Of a stretch of DNA of 64,000 nt, positions 31,321 through 40,124 are shown one piece after another. Made by a program: the position numbers and the translations under genes. Numbering within the stretch: the stretch's first letter is position 1; every line of letters begins with the position of its first letter. The notes beneath the pieces were generated by a model. The model searched no databases. It saw only the letters and a program-made list of their open reading frames with translations, and was not told where the DNA came from. This DNA comes from Leptotrichia sp. oral taxon 498 (lineage in GTDB: Bacteria > Fusobacteriota > Fusobacteriia > Fusobacteriales > Leptotrichiaceae): positions 1,302,001-1,366,000 of the forward strand of contig NZ_CP016753.1 of NCBI RefSeq assembly GCF_002240055.1, read 5' to 3'.

Positions 31321-32226
31321 ATGACAAAAGAATTTTTAAAATTGGAAAATAAATTGGTTTTAGAATTAGAAATTGAACCTATTTCTCCTTTAATCATAAA
31401 ATTGGGAGATGGTTCTGAAGAAGAAAATAGCAATAAAGAAAAAAGTGAAAGTGTAATATCATTCGTGACTTCAGATTCTCCAAGAGGGAATTTAGTAAAA
31501 TATGATAAAAATAATAAAAGCAAAGATTGTAGAAAAGGAGAAATATTCATTCCTGGTTCTGCATTAAGAGGGTTATTTAGAGAAAAATTTAATAAAATTT
31601 ATGATATAACAAAAGATGATGAATCAAATTTTAAAGAAAAAAATAAAAATCATAGAGAAGTTGATAATTTATTTGGTTGGATAGAAGGAGAAGAAGCTCA
31701 AAAAGGTAGAATTTTTATAGAAGATGCTTATCTTGAAAAAGAGGAATTGAGAAAAAATTTTTATTTAAAAAATATTGACGAAGCATTAAGTGAAGTAATA
31801 ATGAAAAGAGACATAACTCCAATAGATCAATTTACTGGAAAAGCGGTTGTGCCATTGAATTATGAATGTACAATGGAAAAATTTGAAACAGAATTGATTA
31901 TAAATAATATTAGTTTGGAAGAAATGAAAAACATTTATTTTATTTTAAGAGATAGTTATTTAGGAGAAATTAGATTAGGAAATTCTAAAACAAGAGGATT
32001 TGGGCAAGTAAAATTTAATATTAAAAGTATGGTTATTGAAAATTATAGAGATAAAACAAAATTTGTAGTTAATTTAAAGAATTATTTTGAGATTGATTTT
32101 TTAAATTCAATAAAATTAGGAAATGAATTTTTAAGAGAAAATTTGAGGTTAAAAAAAGAATTTAAAGAAATAAATGTAAAAAATCCAAATGAGTTTATAA
32201 AGGCACTTTTTAGAGAGGTGGAATAA
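31321..32226 (+). CDS. Csm3-like RAMP backbone protein 2
   Basis: The 301-residue protein has the RAMP pattern ISPLIIKLGDGSEE, IFIPGSALRGLFREKF, VDNLFGWIEG and the glycine-rich loop LGNSKTRGFGQVKF. A long polar insertion (EENSNKEKSESVISF) follows the first strand. It is a second filament subunit; subtype III-D complexes use several different Csm3-like proteins. AGGAGAAGAAA precedes the ATG. Its stop overlaps the next start (TAATGG), so translation is coupled. Confidence 0.8.
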   Translation: MTKEFLKLENKLVLELEIEPISPLIIKLGDGSEEENSNKEKSESVISFVTSDSPRGNLVKYDKNNKSKDCRKGEIFIPGSALRGLFREKFNKIYDITKDDESNFKEKNKNHREVDNLFGWIEGEEAQKGRIFIEDAYLEKEELRKNFYLKNIDEALSEVIMKRDITPIDQFTGKAVVPLNYECTMEKFETELIINNISLEEMKNIYFILRDSYLGEIRLGNSKTRGFGQVKFNIKSMVIENYRDKTKFVVNLKNYFEIDFLNSIKLGNEFLRENLRLKKEFKEINVKNPNEFIKALFREVE

Positions 32227-32657
32227 TGGAATTTAAAAAATTTGATAAAGAGAAAATGAAACAAGAATTACAAAATGATATTTGTAATTTAGTTTATATA
32301 AATTATGAAAAAGAAAATGGAATAAAAATATTCAAAAATGAAGGAAATGCTTTGAATTTGCTACCTGAAAGTGATTTTGAAAATTTTTATAAGATTTATA
32401 TTTTTAATAATAATTTTATGAAAACAATTTATAAATTTGGAGAAGATGATTGTAGATATTCAGAAGTAAATTCAGAAGAATTTGTTGAAAATACTAAAAA
32501 GTTTAGAGAAATATTGATAGAATTTAAAGCTGATCAAGATAAAAAAGAATATAATCGTTTGAAAATATTAATTGGTGAAAATAAGGTTAGTGGGAAAGAA
32601 ATGATACAATTTTTGGGATTTTCGGGAGGTGCAAAAAATGAAAGGGAAAGTAATTAA
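32226..32657 (+). CDS. Small CRISPR operon protein of unknown family
   Basis: The 143-residue protein lies between two RAMP genes and overlaps both. It has an N-terminal helical part, a beta-like middle (FYKIYIFNNNFMKTIYKFG) and a charged end. Size and place would fit a III-D accessory subunit such as Csx19, but I cannot see a motif that proves it. It has GAGAGGTGG before the start inside the previous gene. Most likely it is a structural part of the effector complex. Confidence 0.6.
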   Translation: MEFKKFDKEKMKQELQNDICNLVYINYEKENGIKIFKNEGNALNLLPESDFENFYKIYIFNNNFMKTIYKFGEDDCRYSEVNSEEFVENTKKFREILIEFKADQDKKEYNRLKILIGENKVSGKEMIQFLGFSGGAKNERESN

Positions 32658-34752
32658 GATGGATAACTCTACGAAAGAAGTAGAGATAGAAGTTAAAAGA
32701 AAAAGAGAAAAATATACAGTAGGAAAAGCTATCTTTAATCAAAAAAAATTTCAAGAAGGAGATAATATAGAGTATAATCTTAAAGGTAAAAATTTTGAGT
32801 TTGTAAAAAAAATTAGTAGTGAAGAAATGAGAGATACAAGAAATAATTTTTCAAATAATACGAAATTTGGCGGAAATAAACATAAATCAAAAGAACCAGT
32901 AAAAGTGAAACAGTATCCTTATAATTTTGTTTCTCTTAAAGATAAAAAGGATGTGGTATATAAAGGAGAAAGAAAATTAGGAACAAATACTGGAAAATTA
33001 GTTTGTAAACTAGTAAATAAAACACCTTTATTCATAATGGGAGAAAGCGAACAAGATAATAAAGGACATACTAAAGAATGGTTTTGTAGAGAAAAAGGGA
33101 TACCTATAATTCCCGGAAGTTCTTTAAAAGGTGTAATAAGAAACATAATAGATGTTTTAACAAATAGTGTTATTAGAAATGTGGAAGATGAAAAATTAGA
33201 ACAAAGAATGGGTGCAGGGAAATTTGAATCTGTATTTGGAATAATAGAATCCCTTCCAGAAAATGGTAAAAAAGGAATAATTGTTGAAGCAGAAAAAATA
33301 AAAGTTAAGACGAAAGAAAAAATAGAAAGTGGGTATAAAAAATTTGAGTTTAAAGATAATGGTAAGGAATTTTCAAAAAAATATAATGCAAAAGATGGAT
33401 TAATAGAGAGAGTAAAATTAAAAGATTCAATTTATAATTTAAAAGAAACTGAAATTAAAATAAAACCTGGTGTAACAACAGTAGAAAAATTGATTAACAA
33501 TTCTAAAGAATATAAAAATTATTTAACAGATAATGAAAATGGTGTTCAGGGAGTATTGTGGTTTTCATCGCCAATTTATGGAAAGATACATGAAAAGTTA
33601 TTAATACCCAAAAAAAATGGTAGAAAATTTGAATTTTCAAAAGAAGAATATGAAGATTTTAAATATATAATAAAACAAAGAGCTGAAAGAATAAAAAATG
33701 GAAAAGATATAAATTCAAACACATTTTATTATGATAAAGATTTAGAGATAGGTGATCCTTTATTATTTGAAGTGAAAGATAGAAAAATGGCAGAACATTT
33801 AGCTTTTTCTGAAATTCCACGATTGAGATATAAATTTTCACCATTGGATTTGGTTTCAGAAGAATTTCGTCCAGGTGATTCATTAAAAAAATTATCTTTT
33901 TCAGAAAGATTATTTGGTACAACAGGAGACAATACAAAAAAAGATGAAGAGAAAAAAGATGAGTTAGTTGCACTTTCTGGAAGAGTATTTTTTGAAGATG
34001 CTAAAAATTATAAACCTGAAATGATAGATAATGGAAATCTAGTTACTTTGAAAGCATTTGGGGAGCCACATCCTACTTTAACAACTTTTTATTTAGATAA
34101 TATTGAAAAAAATTATAATGAAAATAAAGGTGTCAGTATTCGAGGTAGAAAATTTTATTGGCATCATAAGGAAAAAATTGGAAAATCTTTTTCAGAATAC
34201 AGAAAATCAGTAGAAATGCCAAAAATTAAAAATAAAAATGGTAAATATGAAAAAGAATTGGCATATAATTCAAGTTTAGAGTTAATGGATATAAATAATG
34301 AATTTGAATTCAGTGTTAATTTTGAAAATTTAACAGATGAAGAGTTGGGAGTATTGATTTATGCTATAGAGCTTGAAGATGGATTATTACATAAAGTAGG
34401 TAAAGGGAAAGCTTTTGGGTTTGGAAGTTGTAAAATTGAAATAGAAGGATTTTTATTGGAAAACAAAAATAAATATAAAGATTTTTTTATTGAACCTTTT
34501 GAAAAAGAAAATAAAAAAGAAGACTATATAAATAAAGCAAAAGAAAAAAGATATTTTGATGAAAAAAGAAAAAATATTAAAGAATTAAAAGCAATACTTT
34601 CTGAAACAAATGATTTAGACTTTAGTGAAAGCCCATTTCCTGAAGCTACTAATAAAAAGGGAGAAACTAATAGTTTGAATTGGTTTGTTAATAACAAAAA
34701 AGGGGATAGAAAGATAGTTTTATTATCTATATTGGATAAAAATCCAAAATAA
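32638..34752 (+). CDS. Large RAMP protein, TIGR03986-like
   Basis: The 704-residue protein starts with a small basic beta domain (GKVIKMDNSTKEVEIEVKRK), followed by QYPYNFVSLKD, a signature I associate with the TIGR03986 RAMP family of type III-D loci. Further on are IPIIPGSSLKGVIRNIIDV and, near the C-terminus, LLHKVGKGKAFGFGSCKIEI, the glycine-rich loop. It probably binds one end of the crRNA or target in the effector complex. ATG at 32638 follows GGGAGG by eight bases and overlaps the preceding gene by 20 bp. Confidence 0.75.
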   Translation: MKGKVIKMDNSTKEVEIEVKRKREKYTVGKAIFNQKKFQEGDNIEYNLKGKNFEFVKKISSEEMRDTRNNFSNNTKFGGNKHKSKEPVKVKQYPYNFVSLKDKKDVVYKGERKLGTNTGKLVCKLVNKTPLFIMGESEQDNKGHTKEWFCREKGIPIIPGSSLKGVIRNIIDVLTNSVIRNVEDEKLEQRMGAGKFESVFGIIESLPENGKKGIIVEAEKIKVKTKEKIESGYKKFEFKDNGKEFSKKYNAKDGLIERVKLKDSIYNLKETEIKIKPGVTTVEKLINNSKEYKNYLTDNENGVQGVLWFSSPIYGKIHEKLLIPKKNGRKFEFSKEEYEDFKYIIKQRAERIKNGKDINSNTFYYDKDLEIGDPLLFEVKDRKMAEHLAFSEIPRLRYKFSPLDLVSEEFRPGDSLKKLSFSERLFGTTGDNTKKDEEKKDELVALSGRVFFEDAKNYKPEMIDNGNLVTLKAFGEPHPTLTTFYLDNIEKNYNENKGVSIRGRKFYWHHKEKIGKSFSEYRKSVEMPKIKNKNGKYEKELAYNSSLELMDINNEFEFSVNFENLTDEELGVLIYAIELEDGLLHKVGKGKAFGFGSCKIEIEGFLLENKNKYKDFFIEPFEKENKKEDYINKAKEKRYFDEKRKNIKELKAILSETNDLDFSESPFPEATNKKGETNSLNWFVNNKKGDRKIVLLSILDKNPK

Positions 34753-34772
34753 GAATTTAAGGAGTTCTACTA

Positions 34773-35423
34773 ATGAAATACTCAATATTAAAATTCAAAA
34801 GAAACGAAAAACACTCAATGAGAGATCTAGAAAAATTAAGAGGCTTTTTGGCAGATAAATATAAAGAAAATGTGTTATTCCATAATCATTTATCAGACGG
34901 ATATAATTATTCGTATCCTAAGTTGCAGTATAAATTGATAAAAAATACACTTTCTGTGATGGGAATTGGTGAAGAGGTTATTGAAATAAATAAAAAACTT
35001 TTTGAGGAAGTTGATTATTTAAATATTGATGGAAATTTTATTTTTGATATTCAGAAAGAGCTGGAAATATACGATGAAGAGATAAAATATACAGGCGATA
35101 AAATGTATGAATATAGATTCGTGACACCTTATTTGCCATTAAATGAAAAAAATTATGCAAAATACTTGAAAAGAGAATACACATTGGAACAAGCTATTAC
35201 GAATAATATATTAGAAGTTTTAAAAGGATTGGGAATTTGGCTTGATAGAGAAAATAAAATTTATGTATCTCAAAATTTAGAAATAACATCAAGAGATTTA
35301 AAAAATGTAAATATGATAGCGTTTATTGGGAGTTTTTCTGTGAATATGAAATTTCCAGATTATTTTTCGATTGGAAAAAGAAAAAGTATTGGATTTGGAA
35401 CTTTTATAAAAAATAATTTTTAA
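34773..35423 (+). CDS. Second Cas6-like protein, last gene of the operon
   Basis: The 216-residue protein has FHNHLSDGYNYSYPKLQYKL and SVMGIGEEVIEI, close to the opening of Cas6b-type proteins, and the C-terminal loop DYFSIGKRKSIGFGTFI, which is glycine-rich as in Cas6. The His pair in FHNH could be catalytic. Having two Cas6-like proteins in one operon (see 25302) is unusual; one may process the variant repeats of the second array, or may only bind crRNA. AAGGAG precedes the ATG. Confidence 0.7.
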   Translation: MKYSILKFKRNEKHSMRDLEKLRGFLADKYKENVLFHNHLSDGYNYSYPKLQYKLIKNTLSVMGIGEEVIEINKKLFEEVDYLNIDGNFIFDIQKELEIYDEEIKYTGDKMYEYRFVTPYLPLNEKNYAKYLKREYTLEQAITNNILEVLKGLGIWLDRENKIYVSQNLEITSRDLKNVNMIAFIGSFSVNMKFPDYFSIGKRKSIGFGTFIKNNF

Positions 35424-35493
35424 TTTTTATTTTTTGGAGGAGAAATATCAAGAGTTTAATTTCGTAACATTTGGGTGTATAAAAATTTTTGTG

Positions 35494-35546
35494 AAAACCT
35501 CTAAATAATATATGGTAAAATAACTATATAATATTTGGAGGTTTTT
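35494..35546. terminator. Long inverted repeat at the end of the cas operon
   Basis: AAAACCTCTAAATAATATAT (35494-35513) pairs with 35526-35545 over 19 of 20 positions around a 12-nt loop, followed by T. It stands between the rightward cas operon and the leftward genes, so it can end transcription from one or both sides. The arms could also be relics of an insertion sequence end. Confidence 0.6.
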
Positions 35547-35549
35547 GTT

Positions 35550-35683
35550 GTGGTAAAAAGAAAATTAGCATTGAAGGTCAAATTCTTTTTCTCTGCTCTA
35601 AAGGGGTGAGCAGCAGAGATATTGAATATCATTTTAACAATCAGAAAAACAGTTTGCTATTTAATAATCAAAGTTTAGGATAA
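35550..35683 (+). pseudogene. Short degenerate coding remnant, possibly transposase
   Basis: Two overlapping frames give VVKRKLALKVKFFFSALKG and then GVSSRDIEYHFNNQKN before stops. The phrase SSRDIE is like the SSR.IE block in some IS transposases (IS1182 type). A frameshift joins the pieces. It is too short for a firm family; it may mark an old insertion at the end of the CRISPR island. Confidence 0.25.
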
Positions 35684-35695
35684 ACTATATAAAGT

Positions 35696-36085
35696 TTAAA
35701 ATTTAATTTTAGATAATATATCACTAAAAGTTACCTCTTTATTATAATAATCTAATTTTTCTAACCATATTTCTAATTCATTCTTTCTTTTTCTAAAAAT
35801 TTCCAAATCCTTTTTATTTCTCGATATAATTCCTTCAAAATGCTCGGGTAAGTTGCATAATTCATAATAACCACACAAAAAATCATATTTTGAATTATTC
35901 CCTAATGAAATAGACCAGTTAAATGGCATTTTAGATTTTTCTATATCAATACAAATTTCTGAAACCCATTTTATTTCATTTTCTTCTTCTATTAAATAAT
36001 ATGGTTTTTTATTATTTTTAAAATAGCATATTCCCATTACCAGATAATCTATAATATTTTTACTATTTTTATATCTTATTTTCAT
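35696..36085 (-). CDS. Orphan protein, pair member 1
   Basis: The 129-residue acidic/basic mixed protein begins with a beta-rich part (DYLVMGICYFKNNKKPYYLIE, where the first four strands seem to lie) and ends in a helical tail (FRKRKNELEIWLEKLDYYNK). Its layout resembles the next gene upstream (35 percent-like by eye at the ends only): both have FNW in the centre and a closing helix with W and LEYYD/LDYYN. No motif gives a function. Pairs of small orphan genes like this are often immunity proteins of polymorphic toxins; that is a guess. Confidence 0.5.
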   Translation of the reverse strand: MKIRYKNSKNIIDYLVMGICYFKNNKKPYYLIEEENEIKWVSEICIDIEKSKMPFNWSISLGNNSKYDFLCGYYELCNLPEHFEGIISRNKKDLEIFRKRKNELEIWLEKLDYYNKEVTFSDILSKIKF

Positions 36086-36098
36086 ACAAACTCCCTAT

Positions 36099-36482
36099 TT
36101 ATTTTTCAAATTCGTATAGCATATTATCAAAAATTTTACTATAGTCTAAAATTTCATCATAATATTCTAAATTTTTTTGCCAATTCTTTTTCATTTCATT
36201 AGATTGTAATTTCAAATATTCTATTGCTTCTTTTCCTTCCCAGTGATAAGCGGCGTAAATAAGATTTTTTGTTAATTTTTTTGGACCTATGACTACTTTG
36301 CACCATTTTTCATTTATTGCTTTCCAGTGCCAATTAAAAGATATTCTTCCATCAATAATTTCTAACTCTGTACCAAGAACTTCAAAATTGCTATACAACA
36401 AAAATAATTTTTCCTGATTATCTAAAATAACAATTCCAAAAACTTCATAAATCGTTTCGTCTTCTTTTAATTTTACTTTCAT
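36099..36482 (-). CDS. Orphan protein, pair member 2
   Basis: The 127-residue protein is similar in plan to its neighbour: an N-terminal beta part (VFGIVILDNQEKLFLLYSNF), a central FNWHWKAINEKWCKVVIGP and a C-terminal helix (MKKNWQKNLEYYDEILDY). It lies 13 bp upstream of the other gene on the minus strand, so they form one unit. No known family is recognised and no signal peptide or membrane segment is present. Confidence 0.5.
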   Translation of the reverse strand: MKVKLKEDETIYEVFGIVILDNQEKLFLLYSNFEVLGTELEIIDGRISFNWHWKAINEKWCKVVIGPKKLTKNLIYAAYHWEGKEAIEYLKLQSNEMKKNWQKNLEYYDEILDYSKIFDNMLYEFEK

Positions 36483-36563
36483 TAAATATTTTCACATCCT
36501 AATTTTTCTATCTTTAATTAATAAGATTTAATCTACTGTTATTTTTGTATAGTTTTTTATTTA

Positions 36564-38737
36564 TTACATCATATTAACAGGATCAACATCAACCGTAATT
36601 CTCACATTACTGCCGTTAAATTTAGCCAAATATTTTTTTATAATTTTTTTTATTTTTAATATATTTTCTTTATTAAATTTAAAATAAATTTGGTAGCGAA
36701 ATCTTGAGTTTATTTTAAAAATTGGAGCGCAAAAAGGTTCTGAAATAAATTCATTTTCAGATATTTCCATATTTTCGTCAACAATTTTGGAAATAGTTTT
36801 GTAAAAATCATTCGCTTTTTTTTGTGCTAAATCTTCTTTTTTTGAAGAAACTACAACTGCGATAAGTCGGCCAAAAGGTGGATAATTAAAAGATTTTCGC
36901 AAAAATAGCTCATTTTTGTAATAACCTTCGTAATCATTTTCAATTGTTTTTGTAATAACATCGTTATTTTCGTTAAATGTCTGAATTATGACTTTTCCAT
37001 CTTTTGAACCTCTTCCAGCTCGTCCAGAAGCCTGTGTCAACAGCTGAAAAGTTTTTTCTCCGGCACGAAAATCTGGAAAATTTAAAATTATGTCAGCGTT
37101 GATAATTCCAACTAATGTGACATTTGGAAAGTGGAGTCCTTTTGCGATAACTTGGGTTCCCAGCATTATATCGTATTTTTGATTTTTGAAGTCATTGTAA
37201 ATTTTTCATAGTCGCTTTTAGTTTTCATCGTTTCAGAATCCACTCTTATCATTTTTGCAGTTGGAAAAAATTCTTTTAATTCTTCTTCAACTTTTTCAGT
37301 CCCCGCTCCCATTTGCTGCATTTTTTCGCTGCCACATTCCTTGCAAAATCCACTAAAATGTTCTTCATATCCGCAGTAATGGCATTTCAGCTGATTAGTT
37401 TTTTTGTAGTAAGTTAGTGAAATGCTGCAATTTGGACAAGTTGGGATATTTTGACAATTTTTGCATTTTAAAAAGTTTGAAAACGCTTTTCTATTTAAAA
37501 TCAGTATAATTTGCTCTTTTTTTTGCAAAGTTTGAGAGATTTCTTTTAACAGTTTTTCTGAAAAATTTTCTGTTGTTTCATTTAAATTTACAATTTCATA
37601 TTCTGGAATTTTAGAATTTTGAAATCTATTTTTTAACTCAATTAACTGTATATCGCCTTGTTTTGCTTGGTAAAAACTTTCAAATGATGGAGTTGCTGAA
37701 CCTAAGATAACTTTGACTTTTGTATTTTCGTTTAGAAGCGCTCTTTTTATTGCGACATTTTTTGTGTGATAACGGGGATTATTTTCCTGCTTGTAAGTAT
37801 TTTCATGTTCCTCGTCAACAATTATGTATTTTAAGTTTTGAACAGGCGCAAAGATGGCAGATCTTGCTCCGATTACGATTTTTTTCCCCCCATTTCTAAT
37901 AAAAGTCCATTCTTCTCGCTTTTCTTTATCGCTAAGTTTACTGTGCAAAATAGCAACTTCATCTAAAAATTCTTCTTCCAGTCGCTCTATCATCTGTGTC
38001 GTCAAAGAAATTTCTGGGACTAAAAATATGCTTCCATATCCATTTTTTAGTGCTTCCTTTATAAGATTGATATAAATCTCAGTCTTTCCAGAACCGGTAA
38101 TTCCTTTTAGCAAGAAAATTTGTTTTTTACTATTTTTTATAGCATTTACAGCATTTTGCTGTTCTTCGTTCAAAGTTATCTTTTTCTCAATAATTTTTCC
38201 TGTATTCTTTCTCTTATTTGAAATTTTAGAATTTAAAATAACTTTTTTTTCAACTGAAATAATTTTTTGTTTTATAGCTTTTTCAATAATTTCTTCTGAA
38301 AAATTTTTTTGCAAAGTATTTAAAGTGACTTCTGGCCTTTTTTTCATATATTCATTAAATTTTGGAGCTTCTAAATTTTTAAAATCTTCGTCAAAGTCTT
38401 TCAAATAAATGGCTCTTTTAGAATAATTCAATTTTAATGTTCCAGGATAAATAGTTTTAAAAACACTAAAAAAATCGCTTAAGTAATAGTTTTTTATCCA
38501 TTTTGCAAGTTTCATTATTTCAAGTGGAATCGAAAGAACAGGAGCTGTGCAAATGATAGACTTTAATTTTTTTTTGTCAAAGTCAATTTTTTCTTCCTTT
38601 ACAATATTTACTATAATTCCCATTTTATCACGATTTACGAAATTGACGATGCACCACTGACCAATTTCGTACTTTTCTTCAGATTTGTAGGTAAAAAGTC
38701 TTATATTGTTTTCTACATAAATTTCATAATAATACAT
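36564..38737 (-). pseudogene. priA: Primosomal helicase PriA, split by a frameshift
   Basis: Two frames together give a full-length PriA of about 725 residues. The N-terminal part (38737 down to 37166) has the Walker A motif LLKGITGSGKTEIY, DEEH box IIVDEEHENTYKQ, LGSATPSFES and the zinc cysteines CKNCQNIPTCPNC and CGYEEH/CKECGSEKM. The C-terminal part (37166 to 36564) continues MLGTQVIAKGLHFPNVTLVG and TQASGRAGRGS. The break lies near 37206: a TTT ACA reading where one more T would give FYNDF and restore the frame. PriA restarts stalled replication forks and its loss is costly, so a sequencing error is plausible. AGGGGG before the ATG at 38737 supports the start. Confidence 0.88.
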
Positions 38738-38917
38738 TTTATAAGTTCCCCCTGTTCTATGAAGTATATTTATTTTACATTTTATTAAAAAAAAAATCAA
38801 GCAAGATAGATAAAGATAGATTATAATAAAATATTTTCAAAGTAAAAACAAGCTAAAATGAAAGTAAAAATGTTGTATAATTTATTAAGCATATAAAACT
38901 TTCAAGGAGGAAGAGAT

Positions 38918-39565
38918 ATGAAAAAAATATTAGCAATCGTTATGTTATTGGTGTTAGTAGCTATTTCTTGTACAACGGCAGCGAACGGAACTCGAAAAAT
39001 TAGCAAAACTGGAATTGGAACAGGAATTGGCGCGGCAGCTGGGGCGGTAATAGGACAAGCTATTGGAAAAGATACGAAAGGGACGCTTATTGGTACAGCT
39101 GGAGGTGCAGCAGTTGGTGCATTAATTGGAAACATTTTTGACAGACAGGAAAAAGAGTTGAAAGAAAAATTGAGTGGAACTGGAGTGAAGGTTGAAAGAA
39201 CTGGAGAAGGTGAAATTAAATTGGTTGCACCTGAAAATATCACGTTTGATACAAACAGTTACATTGTAAAATCGCAATTTAAAGGAACAATCGAATCAAT
39301 TGCGGCTACTTTAAAGGCTTATCCTGATTCAAAAATAATAGTTTCAGGACATACTGATAACACAGGAAATGATGCAATAAATAATCCATTGTCAGTAAAT
39401 AGAGCAAATGCAGTTGCAAATTTATTACAAGCAGATGGAGTTGCCGGTTCAAGAATTACTTCCACAGGTTATGGAAGCAGAAATCCTATCGCAAGTAATT
39501 CGACAGTACAAGGAAGACAGCAAAACAGAAGAGTTGAAATAAATATAGTTGCGAATCAAAAATAG
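38918..39565 (+). CDS. OmpA-family lipoprotein with glycine zipper
   Basis: The 215-residue protein has a lipobox ending at Cys18 (LVAISC). A glycine-zipper segment follows (GIGTGIGAAAGAVIGQAIG, then AGGAAVGALIGNIF). The C-terminal OmpA domain starts near residue 110 with ITFDTNSYIVK and has SGHTDNTGN, LSVNRANAVANLL and GRQQNRRVEI, the residues that hold peptidoglycan diaminopimelate or ornithine. It should tie the outer membrane to the cell wall, like YiaD. AAGGAGG precedes the ATG. It is transcribed away from priA, and a terminator follows. Confidence 0.9.
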   Translation: MKKILAIVMLLVLVAISCTTAANGTRKISKTGIGTGIGAAAGAVIGQAIGKDTKGTLIGTAGGAAVGALIGNIFDRQEKELKEKLSGTGVKVERTGEGEIKLVAPENITFDTNSYIVKSQFKGTIESIAATLKAYPDSKIIVSGHTDNTGNDAINNPLSVNRANAVANLLQADGVAGSRITSTGYGSRNPIASNSTVQGRQQNRRVEINIVANQK

Positions 39566-39578
39566 TAAATTTTTTTGG

Positions 39579-39604
39579 CTACCATTAACTTGGTAGTTTT
39601 TTAT
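39579..39604 (+). terminator. Terminator after the OmpA-like gene
   Basis: CTACCA (39579-39584) and TGGTAG (39591-39596) form a short stem with a 6-nt loop, extended by T on the 3' side (TTTTTT). Confidence 0.65.
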
Positions 39605-39754
39605 TTTTAAGAAAAAATTGTATATTTAGATATATATTATACTAATAGTTAAATATATATAATATATTTTACAAAATATAGGAAGTTTGCTATAATAAAT
39701 GCGTGAAATAAAAAAATAGTTTCTTTTAAAATTTTAATAAATTGGAGGAAAATT

Positions 39755-39904
39755 ATGTTATTATTGATTTTAGTCTTATCATTATTACTGGTTTTAGAAA
39801 TTTTAGAAATTAAAGTTGTACAAAATTTAAAATATTGTGCCTTAAGAGTTTCTTGGAATAATTTTCATAAAAGCACTGTAATGGATATTAAGATTAAGCG
39901 ATAA
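39755..39904 (+). CDS. Candidate small membrane protein (49 aa)
   Basis: A 50-codon frame starts with ATG six bases after GGAGG. Residues 1-18 are almost all Leu, Ile and Val (LLLILVLSLLLVLEILEI), a single membrane segment, followed by a basic tail ending DIKIKR. It sits alone between two terminators and so has its own transcription. No homologue is recognised. The strong ribosome site and the membrane segment favour a real small protein. Confidence 0.5.
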   Translation: MLLLILVLSLLLVLEILEIKVVQNLKYCALRVSWNNFHKSTVMDIKIKR

Positions 39905-39979
39905 TAATTTAATGTAATCCGTAAATGAAATTATTTAGATTTGAAATTTTGTGAATGTTTGTGAATACTAGACTTTTAA

Positions 39980-40007
39980 GGCAGTTCTCTTTAGAGCTGT
40001 CTTTTTA
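39980..40007 (+). terminator. Terminator before ilvD
   Basis: GGCAGTTCT and AGAGCTGTC pair over nine positions (two G-U), followed by TTTTT. It closes the small membrane-protein gene unit. Confidence 0.7.
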
Positions 40008-40057
40008 ATTTGAAAAAATAAATAAATATAAAAAAAATATAAAAATTATAAAAAATG

Positions 40058-40066
40058 TGGTAAAAT
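40058..40066 (+). promoter_or_regulatory. Extended -10 promoter before ilvD
   Basis: TGGTAAAAT forms an extended -10 like those in the CRISPR leaders; no clear -35 is present. It lies about 60 bp before ilvD. No T-box or leader peptide rich in branched-chain residues is visible in the 110 bp upstream. Confidence 0.4.
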
Positions 40067-40124
40067 AAACAAAGTGGAAAATCTAAAATTTTAAGGAAAT
40101 AAAAAATTAGGAGAGTGAAAATCA

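Noticed and set aside
40009-40124. T-box or attenuator before ilvD
   Set aside because: No T-box sequence, no leader peptide rich in Leu/Ile/Val and no alternative hairpins were visible in this short upstream region.
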